From assembly GCA_015490675.1 (NCBI GenBank), contig WFXI01000046.1, positions 1 through 17,796 of the forward strand: a stretch of DNA of 17,796 nucleotides, read 5' to 3'. Positions 1 through 8,157 of the stretch are shown piece by piece (within the stretch, counting starts at the first letter, position 1; the number at the start of each line of letters is the position of its first letter). The notes below the pieces were generated by a model. That model was not told the DNA's origin and did not search any database. It worked only from the letters and a program-made list of their open reading frames with translations. Source of the DNA: Hydrogenothermaceae bacterium (GTDB lineage: Bacteria; Aquificota; Aquificia; Aquificales; Hydrogenothermaceae). The position numbers and the translations under genes are program-made.

Positions 1-761
1 AGAAGAAGGACAGATATAAATATAACTCCAAGGAACATAGTTTTTAAATCCTTTGCTCCATTTAGTACCAGATAACCAAGGGGTATAAGTGTAGCCAGCG
101 AAACGAAGAAACCTATAATGTGCAGTGGCTTTACATCACTATTTTCATTTTCTTTAATCAGATACGCAAAGGCTGCACCAAAGGCAACTGTAAAGCCTGC
201 ATATCCTATAAAGGATGCAAGGACATGAAGATACAGCCAGTAACTTCTAAGTGCAGGTACAAGTGGGCTGATTTCTGTGTTGAACTTGTGACCCCAGATT
301 ATAAGAAATGCGACTATAGGAATGACAAATGTTCCAATAACTTTTGTTTTAAACTCTTTTTCTAAGAACATATATACCGCAACTGCAAGCCATGGAAAGA
401 ACATAAGAGATTCGTACAGATTTGACCATGGTGGATGGAATATTCCAAGTTGATAGGACTCAATTCCTCTTATAAAGAGTCCTGTTGTTTGAACAATCCA
501 TGCCGTAAATGTTGTAAGTGTCGCTAATTTTCCAATTTTTTCGTTTTTCAGTAGAGTATGGACAATATAAAGGGCAGCTGCAAGTACATATATAGCACCG
601 CTTATCTGAAAAACAAGAACATTCCCAAATTTATGGGTTAAAATAGCTAGAGCTGTTATTCCTCCGATAAAAGTTAACACAATCAGTGCAATGAAGATAC
701 CCTCTAAGAGAGAAGATTTAGATTTTATAGAAATCGTTGTTGTTTGTGTTTGGGTTTGCAT
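1..761 (-). CDS. ccsA: Cytochrome c biogenesis protein CcsA/CcsB family (System II heme transporter), 3' part cut by window edge
   Basis: Reading the minus strand from the ATG at 761 gives an uninterrupted frame of 253 codons that leaves the window at base 1. The start has a strong ribosome site (GGGAGG, 6 bases before the ATG). The protein is a polytopic membrane protein. It carries the CcsA-family signature PPWSNLYESLMFFPW, then LRSYWLYLHVLASF, whose His matches the conserved periplasmic heme-ligand His of CcsA. The tryptophan-rich WWD heme-binding segment of the family normally follows this point, so it should lie beyond the left edge. The family passes heme to the periplasm for covalent attachment to apocytochrome c, together with ResB/CcsB-type partners that are not seen here. 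The gene starts 46 bp after the phosphatase stop and is probably co-transcribed with it. It is the last gene of the minus-strand run. Many annotations name this family CcsB. Confidence 0.88.
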   Translation of the reverse strand, partial: MQTQTQTTTISIKSKSSLLEGIFIALIVLTFIGGITALAILTHKFGNVLVFQISGAIYVLAAALYIVHTLLKNEKIGKLATLTTFTAWIVQTTGLFIRGIESYQLGIFHPPWSNLYESLMFFPWLAVAVYMFLEKEFKTKVIGTFVIPIVAFLIIWGHKFNTEISPLVPALRSYWLYLHVLASFIGYAGFTVAFGAAFAYLIKENENSDVKPLHIIGFFVSLATLIPLGYLVLNGAKDLKTMFLGVIFISVLL

Positions 762-807
762 AAATATACCTCCCTAAACATTTAACTATTTATTTAATTT
801 ATATTAA

Positions 808-1425
808 CTATCTCAACATATCAACATGAAAATCTTCATTTATGTATCTAATTTGAACAGTCAGGTTTGATTCATCAAGCTCAAGTAATGTAAGTCCAGT
901 ATTTGAGTGAATAAGACCCCATAAATGTTCAAAACCTAACCCTGTGGAATAACATATCAATCCCTGAATTGAGCCACCATGACCTACAATTAGGATGTTC
1001 TTTTGCTTGATATCTAACAGAAATTCCCAGAAAGATGCTATTCTATTTTTAAACTCTTCAATATCCTCTTGAGAAGGAAGAGGACATGCAACAGGATTTT
1101 TTAACCAGTTCTGCCAGTGGTCGAGGTTATATGTAAAGATATGCTCGTAAGCCCTTCCTTCCCACTCACCAAAGTGCATCTCCCTTATCCTTTTATCAAC
1201 CTCAACATCTATTCCCAGAACATCACCAATAACAAGTGCTGTTTTGTATGCCCTTCTTAAGTCAGAACTGAATATCCTCTCTATATTTTCATTTCTTAAT
1301 CTCTCTCCTGTTAGTCTTGCCTGAACAAAACCCTTCGGTGTAAGGTCAGTGTCTATATGTCCCTGTATTATTCGCTTTGCATTATACTCACTTTGACCGT
1401 GCCTACACAAGAATATCTTTTTCAT
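808..1425 (-). CDS. Histidine phosphatase family protein (phosphoglycerate mutase-like)
   Basis: This 205-residue protein belongs to the histidine phosphatase superfamily. The phospho-accepting motif is CRHGQSEYN with His9. FSSDLRRAYKTA (residues 52-63) supplies the conserved arginine, REMHFGEWEG (81-90) the conserved acidic residue, and VGHGG the second catalytic His at about 149. The length fits cofactor-dependent phosphatases (GpmB, CobC, PspA type) better than true dPGM, which is about 250 residues. In Hydrogenobacter, also Aquificota, a protein of this fold is the phosphoserine phosphatase of serine synthesis, so that role is plausible. Alpha-ribazole phosphatase is another option. The sequence alone does not fix the substrate. 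The start overlaps the upstream acetyltransferase stop as ATGA, and GGAG lies 5 bases before the ATG, so translation is probably coupled. Confidence 0.85.
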   Translation of the reverse strand: MKKIFLCRHGQSEYNAKRIIQGHIDTDLTPKGFVQARLTGERLRNENIERIFSSDLRRAYKTALVIGDVLGIDVEVDKRIREMHFGEWEGRAYEHIFTYNLDHWQNWLKNPVACPLPSQEDIEEFKNRIASFWEFLLDIKQKNILIVGHGGSIQGLICYSTGLGFEHLWGLIHSNTGLTLLELDESNLTVQIRYINEDFHVDMLR

Positions 1426-1892
1426 TTTATCTCCATTGATACAGGAATTTCTTTACAATCGTTAAATTTTATGCAGTGAACACACTCAGCCCAAACCTTT
1501 TGAGGAAACTCAGACTTCTCTGAAACTCTAAATCCGATTTTTTCAAAGAACTCCGGAACATAGGTTAAAGCAAAAACTCTCCTTATCCCAAGCTCCTTAG
1601 CTTCTCTGACACATTCCTCAACGAGTTTTCTTCCAATTCCTCTTCCTGAGAATTCAGGTTTCACTGCAAGGGATTTAATTTCAGCAAGGTCTTCCCAGTA
1701 TATATGAAGTGAACATATCCCTAAAATCTCTCCATTTTCCTCGTATATAAAGAAATCCCTCAGATTTTCATATATACTGTGCATACTTCTTGGGAGGAGT
1801 ACACCTTTTAGAGCATACTCCTGTAGAATTTTGAATATCTCCGGAGCGTCTTTTATTTTTGCCTTTCTAACCAATCCTACTTCAACTCCCAT
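1422..1892 (-). CDS. argA: GNAT acetyltransferase, probable short-form N-acetylglutamate synthase (ArgA-like)
   Basis: A single GNAT domain of 156 residues. The acetyl-CoA pyrophosphate loop is FSGRGIGRKL (81-90), and PEFFEKIGF (113-121) is the typical C-terminal GNAT segment. RSMHSIYENLRDF (35-47) near the N-terminus and the Cys-rich tail KVWAECVHCIKFNDC (132-146) match the short, kinase-less acetylglutamate synthases of COG1246, which catalyse the first step of arginine synthesis from glutamate and acetyl-CoA. The ATG has no clear ribosome site. A TTG six codons later, giving MVRKAKI, is an alternative start. It lies 34 bp after rodA and overlaps the next gene by 4 bp. The family assignment is firm. 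The exact substrate (glutamate, possibly glutamine) is inferred. Confidence 0.8.
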   Translation of the reverse strand: MGVEVGLVRKAKIKDAPEIFKILQEYALKGVLLPRSMHSIYENLRDFFIYEENGEILGICSLHIYWEDLAEIKSLAVKPEFSGRGIGRKLVEECVREAKELGIRRVFALTYVPEFFEKIGFRVSEKSEFPQKVWAECVHCIKFNDCKEIPVSMEIK

Positions 1893-1904
1893 AGGTTTAT
1901 AAAG

Positions 1905-1933
1905 ATTATAATCTATAGAGAACTGCTCAAAAA
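1905..1933 (-). promoter_or_regulatory. Possible internal promoter before the ArgA-like gene, giving a near-leaderless transcript
   Basis: The minus strand reads TATAAT at 1910-1905, a perfect sigma-70 -10 box, only 12 bases before the ATG at 1892. A start site 6-7 bases downstream would leave a leader of about 5 nt, which agrees with the missing Shine-Dalgarno. The -35 position at 17-bp spacing reads TTTTTG, a poor match. TATAAT is frequent by chance in DNA this AT-rich, so support is weak. It would uncouple the metabolic genes from the cell-shape operon. Confidence 0.25.
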
Positions 1934-3030
1934 TGAACTTTTTCCTTTTTAAAAGTCGATATTACACTTAAAACAATACCTATAAGAATAGAAAAGGTTA
2001 AAAGTGAACTTCCACCGTAACTTAAGAATGGTAAGGTTATTCCTACAACCGGTGCCATTCCGAGGGTCATTGATATATTAACAAATGCCTGAAATAGTAA
2101 CAGCGATGCAACTCCAAAGCATATAACCTTTCCGGAAGATTCTTTTACTCTGTTTCCCCAGGTAAGTATCCTAAGGCTAATAAAAAGATATACGGTTACA
2201 ATAAGTATAGAAGCAAGGAAACCCCATTCTTCACCTATAGTTGCAAATATAAAATCCGTATGTTGCTCAGGCAGGAAGTATAGTTTTGACTGGGTTCCTT
2301 CTAAAAAACCTTTTCCTGTTAACTCTCCTGAACCTATCGCTATTTTAGACTGGATTATGTGGTACGCAGAGCCAAGAGGGTCATTTTCCGGATTTAAAAA
2401 GGCTATGATTCTCTCTTTCTGATAGTCCTTTAGATTCTTCCAGATAAGAGGTGATAACAGAAATGAAATCACAAAAACTAAGAGTATGTATTTCTTGTTT
2501 ATTCCAAATAAAAAAACTATAAAAATGGCTGGTATCAGTATTGTTATCGCAGTTCCAAGGTCTGGCTGAATCAAGGTTAAGATGGAAGGGATTAAAGCTA
2601 TAACAAAGACAACCACAGCATCAAATATGGAAATAGGATATCTTTTATCCGATAGGTAAAAGGCTGAAAGGAGAATAACAGCAATCTTAGAAAATTCCGA
2701 AGGTTGAACAGCAAAGCCTCCTACTTTTATCCATCTCTTGGCTCCAAGTATAACATCTCCGGCTATAAGTACTAAAAACAGAAGTACAACAACAGCTACA
2801 TATATATAAGGTGCCGTATTTACTATTTTCTTATAATCAACAGAGGAGATAACCAGCATTAGAAAAATCCCTATAGAACCTATGATTAGCTGTTTTAGAT
2901 ATAAAGAGGGATACTCATTTATAGATGCACTGTAAATATTAATAACACCCCAGAAAATCAAAATAATAACAGGTATTAACAGTAGATAGTCTATTCTCTT
3001 AAAGACGTTTAAATATTCATAGATTCTCAT
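1927..3030 (-). CDS. rodA: Rod shape-determining protein RodA (SEDS peptidoglycan glycosyltransferase)
   Basis: An integral membrane protein of 367 residues with about ten hydrophobic segments and the SEDS-family motifs: LIQPDLGTA (about 154-162), PEQHTDFIFATIGEEWGF (about 254-271) holding the conserved Asp of the polymerase site, and a C-terminal GMAPVVGITLPFLSYGGSS. SEDS proteins polymerise lipid II into glycan strands. RodA works with PBP2 in cell elongation. The RodA assignment rather than FtsW rests on its position directly after mrdA in an mre operon. I chose the ATG at 3030, with GAAGG eight bases upstream. A TTG immediately before it at 3033 is possible. The start lies inside the end of mrdA (14-bp overlap), which suggests translational coupling and near-equal production of the two partners. 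Confidence 0.95.
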   Translation of the reverse strand: MRIYEYLNVFKRIDYLLLIPVIILIFWGVINIYSASINEYPSLYLKQLIIGSIGIFLMLVISSVDYKKIVNTAPYIYVAVVVLLFLVLIAGDVILGAKRWIKVGGFAVQPSEFSKIAVILLSAFYLSDKRYPISIFDAVVVFVIALIPSILTLIQPDLGTAITILIPAIFIVFLFGINKKYILLVFVISFLLSPLIWKNLKDYQKERIIAFLNPENDPLGSAYHIIQSKIAIGSGELTGKGFLEGTQSKLYFLPEQHTDFIFATIGEEWGFLASILIVTVYLFISLRILTWGNRVKESSGKVICFGVASLLLFQAFVNISMTLGMAPVVGITLPFLSYGGSSLLTFSILIGIVLSVISTFKKEKVHF

Positions 3031-4819
3031 CAAGCAGACCTTCTATAACAGTTCTTTCTATGATTGATTTAACAATTGGAGCGGCGACCTTTCCTCCGCT
3101 TTTACCATGCTCAACAAAAACAGCAACGGCAAACTTAGGTTTTTTATAAGGGAATATGTCAACAAACCATGCATGGTCTAAAAGTTCCCACTTCTCTTCC
3201 TTTTCCTTATCTTCATCCTTTTTTCTTGAAACCTGTGCAGTTCCCGTTTTTCCAGCATTTAAAACAGGAGAATCTCTCAAAACTTTGGCTGTTCCTCTTT
3301 TTCCGTATATTACCTTGTAAAGACCTCTTTTTATCGTTGTTATATATTCAGAGTTGACATTTAGATTTCTTAAAAGCTGTGGTTTTTCAGTTACAAAACT
3401 ATTACTTGCATTGTCAAAGTAAGCCTTCAAAAGTTTAGGTTTAAAAACCTTTCCTCCATTTGCAATTGGTGCTATTATCTTTACCGCATCAAATGGTGTA
3501 ATGGCAAGGTAGCCCTGTCCTATACTCAGGTTTATTGTATCACCGTGAAACCAGTTTTCATTTAAAACTTCCATCTTCCAGTCTGGTGAAGGTATCCTTG
3601 ACTTTTTCTTTTCAACTCTTTCGTTTAGTATTTCTCCAAGACCGAAGAGTTGTGAGTAGTAATTAATCCTGTCAACACCTAATTCAAGACCAATCTGGTA
3701 GAAAAATGTGTCACAGGACATCTCAAGGGCTTCCTCTATGTTTATATTTCCGCAACCGGCAGGATTCCAGTTTCTATATTTCCACTTACCTATCTGGAAT
3801 ACTGCCCCACTCTCTATCGTCTCATAAGGAGATATTATTCCTTCTTCAAGAGCACCTAATCCCACTACAATCTTGAAAATAGAACCCGGTGGATAAAGAC
3901 CGTATATAGCTTTGTTGAAAAGGGGTTTGTACTTGTTTTCTATTAACTCTTTCCATTCTTTCAAGCTCATACCTTTCACAAATTTCTCAATATCGTATAA
4001 GGGATAACTCAGTAAGGATAAAATCTCATATGTATTAGGGTCTATAATAACAACCGCACCTGAGGGTTGTCCTGATTCCTTAAAAGACTCATATGCTATC
4101 TTCTGTATTCTTACATCTATAGTAAGGTATATATCCCTTCCCCTTTTTGGTTGTTTTTCCCATAGAACCTCTTTTTGTCTTCCATAGGCATCAACAACAA
4201 CAGCCCTATAACCAACATTCCCTCTTAAATAATCGTCGTAGTACTTTTCAACCCCACTTTTTCCTATTAACATATCTGGTCTTAAGTAAGGGTTTTTTTT
4301 CAGGTCTGTTCTTGACGGATATCCAACATACCCTAAAACATGGGGAAGATACTTTGCGTACTCTGTATAAACCCTCTTTGGAATGACTTCAATATAAAAT
4401 CCTTTAAAGTTTAAAAAGTTGTTATAAAAACGTTCTATCTGTTCTGATGTCAAGTTTTCTGCTACAACAAGGTTTGTTATGTATCCCTTATCGAAAGCTT
4501 CTACAACTTCAGGTTTTACATCGATGTTTAATATCCTCTTTAAGTTCTTGATAATTTCTTCTGTTTCATAGTTGTTATGTACTATATAGGGAAAAGCAAA
4601 AAGTGAGAATGTGGGAATATCATATGCTAAAAGAATACCATTTCTGTCGAATATTTTTCCCCTCGGTGGATTTATTGTGTGTAGTCTTATGTAGTTCTTT
4701 GTCGAGATTTCCCTGTAATAAGCCCCCTTTTCTATCTGAAGATAGTACAGCCTTGAAGCTATAGCAGTATAGACAAGTACAATTAAAAATGTTATCAGGA
4801 GAAATCTTCCGTTTTTCAT
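3017..4819 (-). CDS. mrdA: Penicillin-binding protein 2 (peptidoglycan DD-transpeptidase of the elongasome)
   Basis: A 600-residue class B PBP. It has a short cytoplasmic tail and one N-terminal membrane anchor (about 6-24). A dimerisation/pedestal region follows, with NPPRGKIFDRNG (50-61), the hallmark of this class, and then the transpeptidase domain. Active-site motifs are intact: SIFK with nucleophile Ser313 and Lys316, SCD at 368-370, and KTGTA at 524-528. It cross-links peptidoglycan in the periplasm and is the partner of RodA. Between KTGTA and the conserved HAWFVDIFP lies a highly charged insert, SRKKDEDKEKEEKWE (531-545), which is probably a surface loop. The ATG overlaps the mreD stop as ATGA and has only a weak ribosome site (AAGA), so translation is probably coupled. 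The 3' end overlaps rodA. Confidence 0.96.
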   Translation of the reverse strand: MKNGRFLLITFLIVLVYTAIASRLYYLQIEKGAYYREISTKNYIRLHTINPPRGKIFDRNGILLAYDIPTFSLFAFPYIVHNNYETEEIIKNLKRILNIDVKPEVVEAFDKGYITNLVVAENLTSEQIERFYNNFLNFKGFYIEVIPKRVYTEYAKYLPHVLGYVGYPSRTDLKKNPYLRPDMLIGKSGVEKYYDDYLRGNVGYRAVVVDAYGRQKEVLWEKQPKRGRDIYLTIDVRIQKIAYESFKESGQPSGAVVIIDPNTYEILSLLSYPLYDIEKFVKGMSLKEWKELIENKYKPLFNKAIYGLYPPGSIFKIVVGLGALEEGIISPYETIESGAVFQIGKWKYRNWNPAGCGNINIEEALEMSCDTFFYQIGLELGVDRINYYSQLFGLGEILNERVEKKKSRIPSPDWKMEVLNENWFHGDTINLSIGQGYLAITPFDAVKIIAPIANGGKVFKPKLLKAYFDNASNSFVTEKPQLLRNLNVNSEYITTIKRGLYKVIYGKRGTAKVLRDSPVLNAGKTGTAQVSRKKDEDKEKEEKWELLDHAWFVDIFPYKKPKFAVAVFVEHGKSGGKVAAPIVKSIIERTVIEGLLDENL

Positions 4820-5271
4820 ATTCTTATCAGAAACCTAAAAAAAATGTATATGGTAACATTAACCAATGAATAAATTAAAAAATCTGCAGCTATATAAAAT
4901 ATTCCTGTTTTAGAAAAAATTAAAAAATCTTTTAAGAGATAATCGATAGCAGACATAAAAAATACAAGAGTGATTCCATACAGAAAATTCTCAAAGTCTA
5001 ATACAGACCTTACAAAATACACAGATAAAACTATAACAACATTTGGGATAACCGAGTAGAAAAAAAGTGTATTCATAAATAAGTCCTGCACAAGTCCTAA
5101 AGAAGCTGCAAGGAAAACAGTAGGTTTAAGCTCAAGTTTTAGAGAAAGGAGTATAAGAAAAACAGTAATTAAAGATGGGTGTACTCCATAAAAGGATAGA
5201 CTCTGATACAGAACTGTTGTCTGAAATAAAATTATTAACAGACCAATAAAAAACAACCTACGAGTCATCAT
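4816..5271 (-). CDS. mreD: Rod shape-determining protein MreD
   Basis: A small, very hydrophobic protein of 151 residues with about five predicted membrane helices and few charged residues, as expected for MreD. Family features include the N-terminal helix, a FYGVHPSLITVFLILLSLK-like segment, and SLGLVQDLFMNTLFFYSVIP (about 57-76), which resembles the conserved G-hydrophobic-DL segment of MreD. The family is poorly conserved, so position decides the call: it lies between mreC and mrdA. MreD is an inner-membrane component linking MreC, RodA and PBP2 to MreB filaments. The start is a tandem ATG-ATG (5271 or 5268) inside the end of mreC, a 14-bp overlap, with a weak GAG ribosome site. The stop overlaps the mrdA start by 4 bp. 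Confidence 0.88.
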   Translation of the reverse strand: MMTRRLFFIGLLIILFQTTVLYQSLSFYGVHPSLITVFLILLSLKLELKPTVFLAASLGLVQDLFMNTLFFYSVIPNVVIVLSVYFVRSVLDFENFLYGITLVFFMSAIDYLLKDFLIFSKTGIFYIAADFLIYSLVNVTIYIFFRFLIRI

Positions 5272-6130
5272 TTTTTCTCGAAATTACAAGAACATACTCA
5301 ATTTTTGTTGGATTGAAGAACAGTCTTACTCTAACGTCTTTAAAGAAATTACCCTCCTCATAAGAAACATCATCCACTATTCCTATAGGTATACCTGAGG
5401 GATTTTTATCAAAGCCTGCTGTTTCAACAATATCTCCAACCCTAATGTCCTGCTCTGGTCTCACATACTTAAGTGTTCCATATCTTTCATTTAATCCATG
5501 AAAAAAAGAAATTTCTCTTGTTTTTCTCATTCTAATAGTAATTTTAAAATTTCTGTTTGTAACAAGGAGAACAGATGAAGATAATTTTCCTACCTGATTT
5601 ATTATTCCGGCTAAGTATCCATCACTTACGACAATATCACCTTCTTTTATCCCATCCTTTTCACCTAAGTTTACCACTACAAATTCAAATAAATTATCAG
5701 GTGATACTCCGATAACTCTGCCTGTTTTATAACGGAACTGTTCAAAAATCACAGGGTTACTTTCAATAAAATTAAGCAGTTTTTTTAACTGGTTATTCTC
5801 AATTTCTTTATTCTTCAGTTCAATTATTTTGAATCTTAGAAAATCCAGCTCTTTTTTTAAAGATTTATTCTCTTTCAGTAATTTATCCTTCTCTTTTACA
5901 ATGTTAGAAAAGTGCTCAATTCTGTCATAAACAGATAGACTTAACTTTTGAAACGGGTAAACAACTGTTAAGAAAAAAGTTTTAACAGAGTATAAAAAAG
6001 AATCTTTCTTAACATCTACGGTTATAAAAAGAACAAACAGGAAAAATAGAGGCAAAGCAACAAAGAAAAATAGCTTTGTGTAAATGTTCAGTAGTACTAC
6101 ACTTTTTACAGCTCTAAAAAACTGAGTCAT
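5258..6130 (-). CDS. mreC: Cell shape-determining protein MreC
   Basis: A 290-residue bitopic protein. It has a short cytoplasmic N-terminus, one membrane helix (about 19-38), a strongly charged Lys/Glu/Leu-rich coiled coil (about 68-123), then a periplasmic beta-rich domain (about 130-285). The beta domain has typical family phrases such as NLGEKDGIKEGDIVVSDG (154-171), SSSVLLVTNRNF, and VGDIVETAGFDKNPSGIPIG (231-250). This is the standard MreC layout. MreC forms periplasmic assemblies that activate the RodA-PBP2 pair. The ATG begins 7 bp after the mreB stop with no convincing Shine-Dalgarno, so translation probably depends on ribosomes finishing mreB. The stop lies beyond the mreD start. 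Confidence 0.93.
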   Translation of the reverse strand: MTQFFRAVKSVVLLNIYTKLFFFVALPLFFLFVLFITVDVKKDSFLYSVKTFFLTVVYPFQKLSLSVYDRIEHFSNIVKEKDKLLKENKSLKKELDFLRFKIIELKNKEIENNQLKKLLNFIESNPVIFEQFRYKTGRVIGVSPDNLFEFVVVNLGEKDGIKEGDIVVSDGYLAGIINQVGKLSSSVLLVTNRNFKITIRMRKTREISFFHGLNERYGTLKYVRPEQDIRVGDIVETAGFDKNPSGIPIGIVDDVSYEEGNFFKDVRVRLFFNPTKIEYVLVISRKNDDS

Positions 6131-6137
6131 TACTTAA

Positions 6138-7172
6138 TTAAACAAAAGAAACTCTTTTTATTAAATCAAAATCTTCAAGAGCCTCTCCAATCCCATGAGC
6201 AACAGCTGTAAGAGGGTTTTCACAGTATGAAACAGGTAAATCTGTTTCTTCTCTTAATCTTTGGTCTAAACCGTATATCAGCGAACCACCTCCTGCAAGA
6301 ACTATTCCCCTCTCTACAATGTCAGCGGCAAGTTCTGGAGGGGTTTTTTCCAGAGCTGTTCTAACAGCATTTACAATTGCAGCTATAACATCCTCAAGAG
6401 CTTCTCTTATTTCAGCACCTTTTATAGTTACACCCCTTGGCATTCCTGTCATATCCCTACCTCTGATTTCCATCTCTTGCTCATCTCTCTCTGTTGGATA
6501 TGCAGAACCAAGCTCGATTTTAATTTTCTCAGCTGTCTGTTCCCCTATAAGTATCTGATGTTTTCTTTTTAGATACTGTACTATAGCTTCGTTCATCTCA
6601 TCGCCTGCTGTTCTTATAGAATATGAAAGGACAAGACCGGAAAGCGAAATGACAGCAATTTCTGATGTTCCACCACCAATATCAACAATCATATTTCCAC
6701 CGGGTTCTTTTATAGGGAGTCCTGCTCCTATAGCAGCTGCCATCGGTTCTGCAACAAGATATATTTCTCTTGCTCCTGCCTGTCTTGCTGCGTCAATAAC
6801 AGCCCTTTTCTCAACAGTTGTAATTCCTGATGGAACTCCAACAATAATTCTTGGTTTTGCAAAAAAGGAGAATGTAAGATTACTGTGGACTTTCTTAATA
6901 AAATACTTTAGCATTGCTTGAGTTACATCGAAGTCTGCAATAACTCCGTCCTTTAAAGGTCTTATAACCTCTATGTGTTCCGGTGTTTTCCCAATCATAT
7001 GTTTAGCTTCCGTTCCTACAGCTATAATTTTCCCTGTTTTTCTGTCAATTGAAACAATTGAAGGTTCTGATAGAACAATACCTTTTCCTCTTACAAATAC
7101 AATTGTGTTTGCCGTTCCAAGGTCAATTCCGATATCATTTGATATGAGACCGAAAACTTTGTCTGAGAACAT
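6138..7172 (-). CDS. mreB: Actin-like rod shape protein MreB
   Basis: A full-length MreB of 344 residues with an actin-fold nucleotide site: phosphate 1 DLGTANT (17-23), phosphate 2 DIGGGTSEIAV (164-174), and the adenosine motif LAGGGSLI (292-299). It also has the conserved VGVPSGITTVEKRAV, and AAIGAGLPIKEP, a hallmark of MreB. MreB assembles membrane-bound antiparallel filaments that direct cell-wall elongation. It is the first gene of the minus-strand operon and its conserved sequence is less AT-rich than mreC/mreD. GGGAGG lies 5 bases before the ATG at 7172, the strongest ribosome site of the operon. The opposing frames through this gene are its shadows and have no family signal. Confidence 0.98.
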   Translation of the reverse strand: MFSDKVFGLISNDIGIDLGTANTIVFVRGKGIVLSEPSIVSIDRKTGKIIAVGTEAKHMIGKTPEHIEVIRPLKDGVIADFDVTQAMLKYFIKKVHSNLTFSFFAKPRIIVGVPSGITTVEKRAVIDAARQAGAREIYLVAEPMAAAIGAGLPIKEPGGNMIVDIGGGTSEIAVISLSGLVLSYSIRTAGDEMNEAIVQYLKRKHQILIGEQTAEKIKIELGSAYPTERDEQEMEIRGRDMTGMPRGVTIKGAEIREALEDVIAAIVNAVRTALEKTPPELAADIVERGIVLAGGGSLIYGLDQRLREETDLPVSYCENPLTAVAHGIGEALEDFDLIKRVSFV

Positions 7173-7265
7173 ATTTTCCTCCCATAAGGTTTAAATATAC
7201 AAAAACAGAAGATATATTATACTATAATTAGATTATTTCAATTTTTTTACATCCGGAGGAAATAA
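7173..7265. promoter_or_regulatory. Divergent promoter region between mreB and dapA
   Basis: This 93-bp AT-rich gap is the only space between two head-to-head operons, so both promoters should lie in or near it. On the minus strand, TTGAAA (7241-7236) is followed after 16 bp by TAATAT (7219-7214), a reasonable sigma-70-like pair for mreB. On the plus strand, TATAAT (7223-7228) sits about 38 bp before the dapA ATG, but no good -35 lies 16-18 bp upstream. Ribosome sites are strong on both sides: GGGAGG for mreB and CCGGAGGA (7253-7260) for dapA. The two -10 candidates nearly overlap, so the promoters may compete. The exact boxes are inference. Confidence 0.45.
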
Positions 7266-8147
7266 ATGTTTAAAGGCTCGATTGTTGCCCTAATTACACC
7301 CTTTAAAGAAGGATTAATTGATAAAAATTCACTTAAACGACTTATTGAATTTCATATAGAAAATGATACAGATGCAATTGTAGTTGCAGGAACAACAGGT
7401 GAATCAGCAACATTAACATTTTCAGAACACGAAGACCTCATTAGAATGGCTGTTGAGTTTGCAGACAGGAGGATACCTATTATTGCTGGTACAGGTGCAA
7501 ATGCAACCCATGAAGCTGTATCAATGACAAAATTCGCTGAAAAGGTTGGAGCAGACGCGTCACTTCAGATAGTTCCATATTACAATAAACCAACCCAGGA
7601 AGGTATATACCAACATTTTAAAGCTATAGCTGAAGAAACAAATCTCCCCTTAATTTTGTATAACATTCCATCCAGAACAGGCGTAGATATGCTTCCGGAA
7701 ACATTTGCAAGGCTATTCTCGGATTTTGCAAATATTATAGGAATAAAGGAAGCTACAGGAAATGTAGCAAGGGTTTCGGAAATTATATCACTGACCAACC
7801 CAGATGTTGTTGTTTTATCAGGAGATGATGCTTTAACATTGCCTATGATGTCAGTAGGAGCTAAAGGAGTTATATCCGTTGCAAACAACATAGTACCAAA
7901 AGATATAGCCAAGATGTGTAATCTTGCCCTTGAAGGTAAGTTTGATGAGGCGAGAAAGATACACGACTACTACTGGAAACTATTTAACGTTCTTTTTATA
8001 GAAACAAATCCAATTCCTGTTAAAACTGCAGCTTATCTAATGGGTCTTATCGATGATGGAGAATTAAGACTTCCTCTTTATCATATGAGTAAAAACAACG
8101 AAGAGAAACTGAAGAAAACCTTAAAGGAATACGGACTAATAAAATAG
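7266..8147 (+). CDS. dapA: 4-Hydroxy-tetrahydrodipicolinate synthase
   Basis: A 293-residue TIM-barrel enzyme of the DapA family, collinear with the well-studied enzymes. The Schiff-base lysine is Lys161 in IGIKEATG. The proton-relay residues are Thr44 in AGTTGESATL, Tyr106 in PYYNKPTQ, and Tyr132 with Arg138 in LYNIPSRTG. It condenses pyruvate with aspartate semialdehyde, the first committed step to diaminopimelate and lysine. Diaminopimelate is also the cross-linking residue of peptidoglycan, which fits its position opposite the cell-wall operon. GGAGGA lies a few bases before the ATG. It heads the plus-strand operon, and the next gene begins 10 bp after its stop. The usual partner dapB does not follow; an unrelated Gfo/Idh/MocA oxidoreductase does. 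Confidence 0.97.
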   Translation: MFKGSIVALITPFKEGLIDKNSLKRLIEFHIENDTDAIVVAGTTGESATLTFSEHEDLIRMAVEFADRRIPIIAGTGANATHEAVSMTKFAEKVGADASLQIVPYYNKPTQEGIYQHFKAIAEETNLPLILYNIPSRTGVDMLPETFARLFSDFANIIGIKEATGNVARVSEIISLTNPDVVVLSGDDALTLPMMSVGAKGVISVANNIVPKDIAKMCNLALEGKFDEARKIHDYYWKLFNVLFIETNPIPVKTAAYLMGLIDDGELRLPLYHMSKNNEEKLKKTLKEYGLIK

Positions 8148-8157
8148 AGAGGTTAAA

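Noticed and set aside
120..365. Plus-strand open frame of 81 codons
   Set aside because: It is antisense to the CcsA-family gene, which has strong motifs and a strong ribosome site. The translated product is Cys/Lys-rich without family features.
6319..7194. Three plus-strand open frames across mreB
   Set aside because: They are shadows of the highly conserved mreB frame, rich in Ser/Ile/Pro from reverse reading, with no ribosome sites of note.
7580..7912. Minus-strand open frame of 110 codons inside dapA
   Set aside because: DapA is unambiguous with all catalytic residues; the reverse frame is low-complexity.
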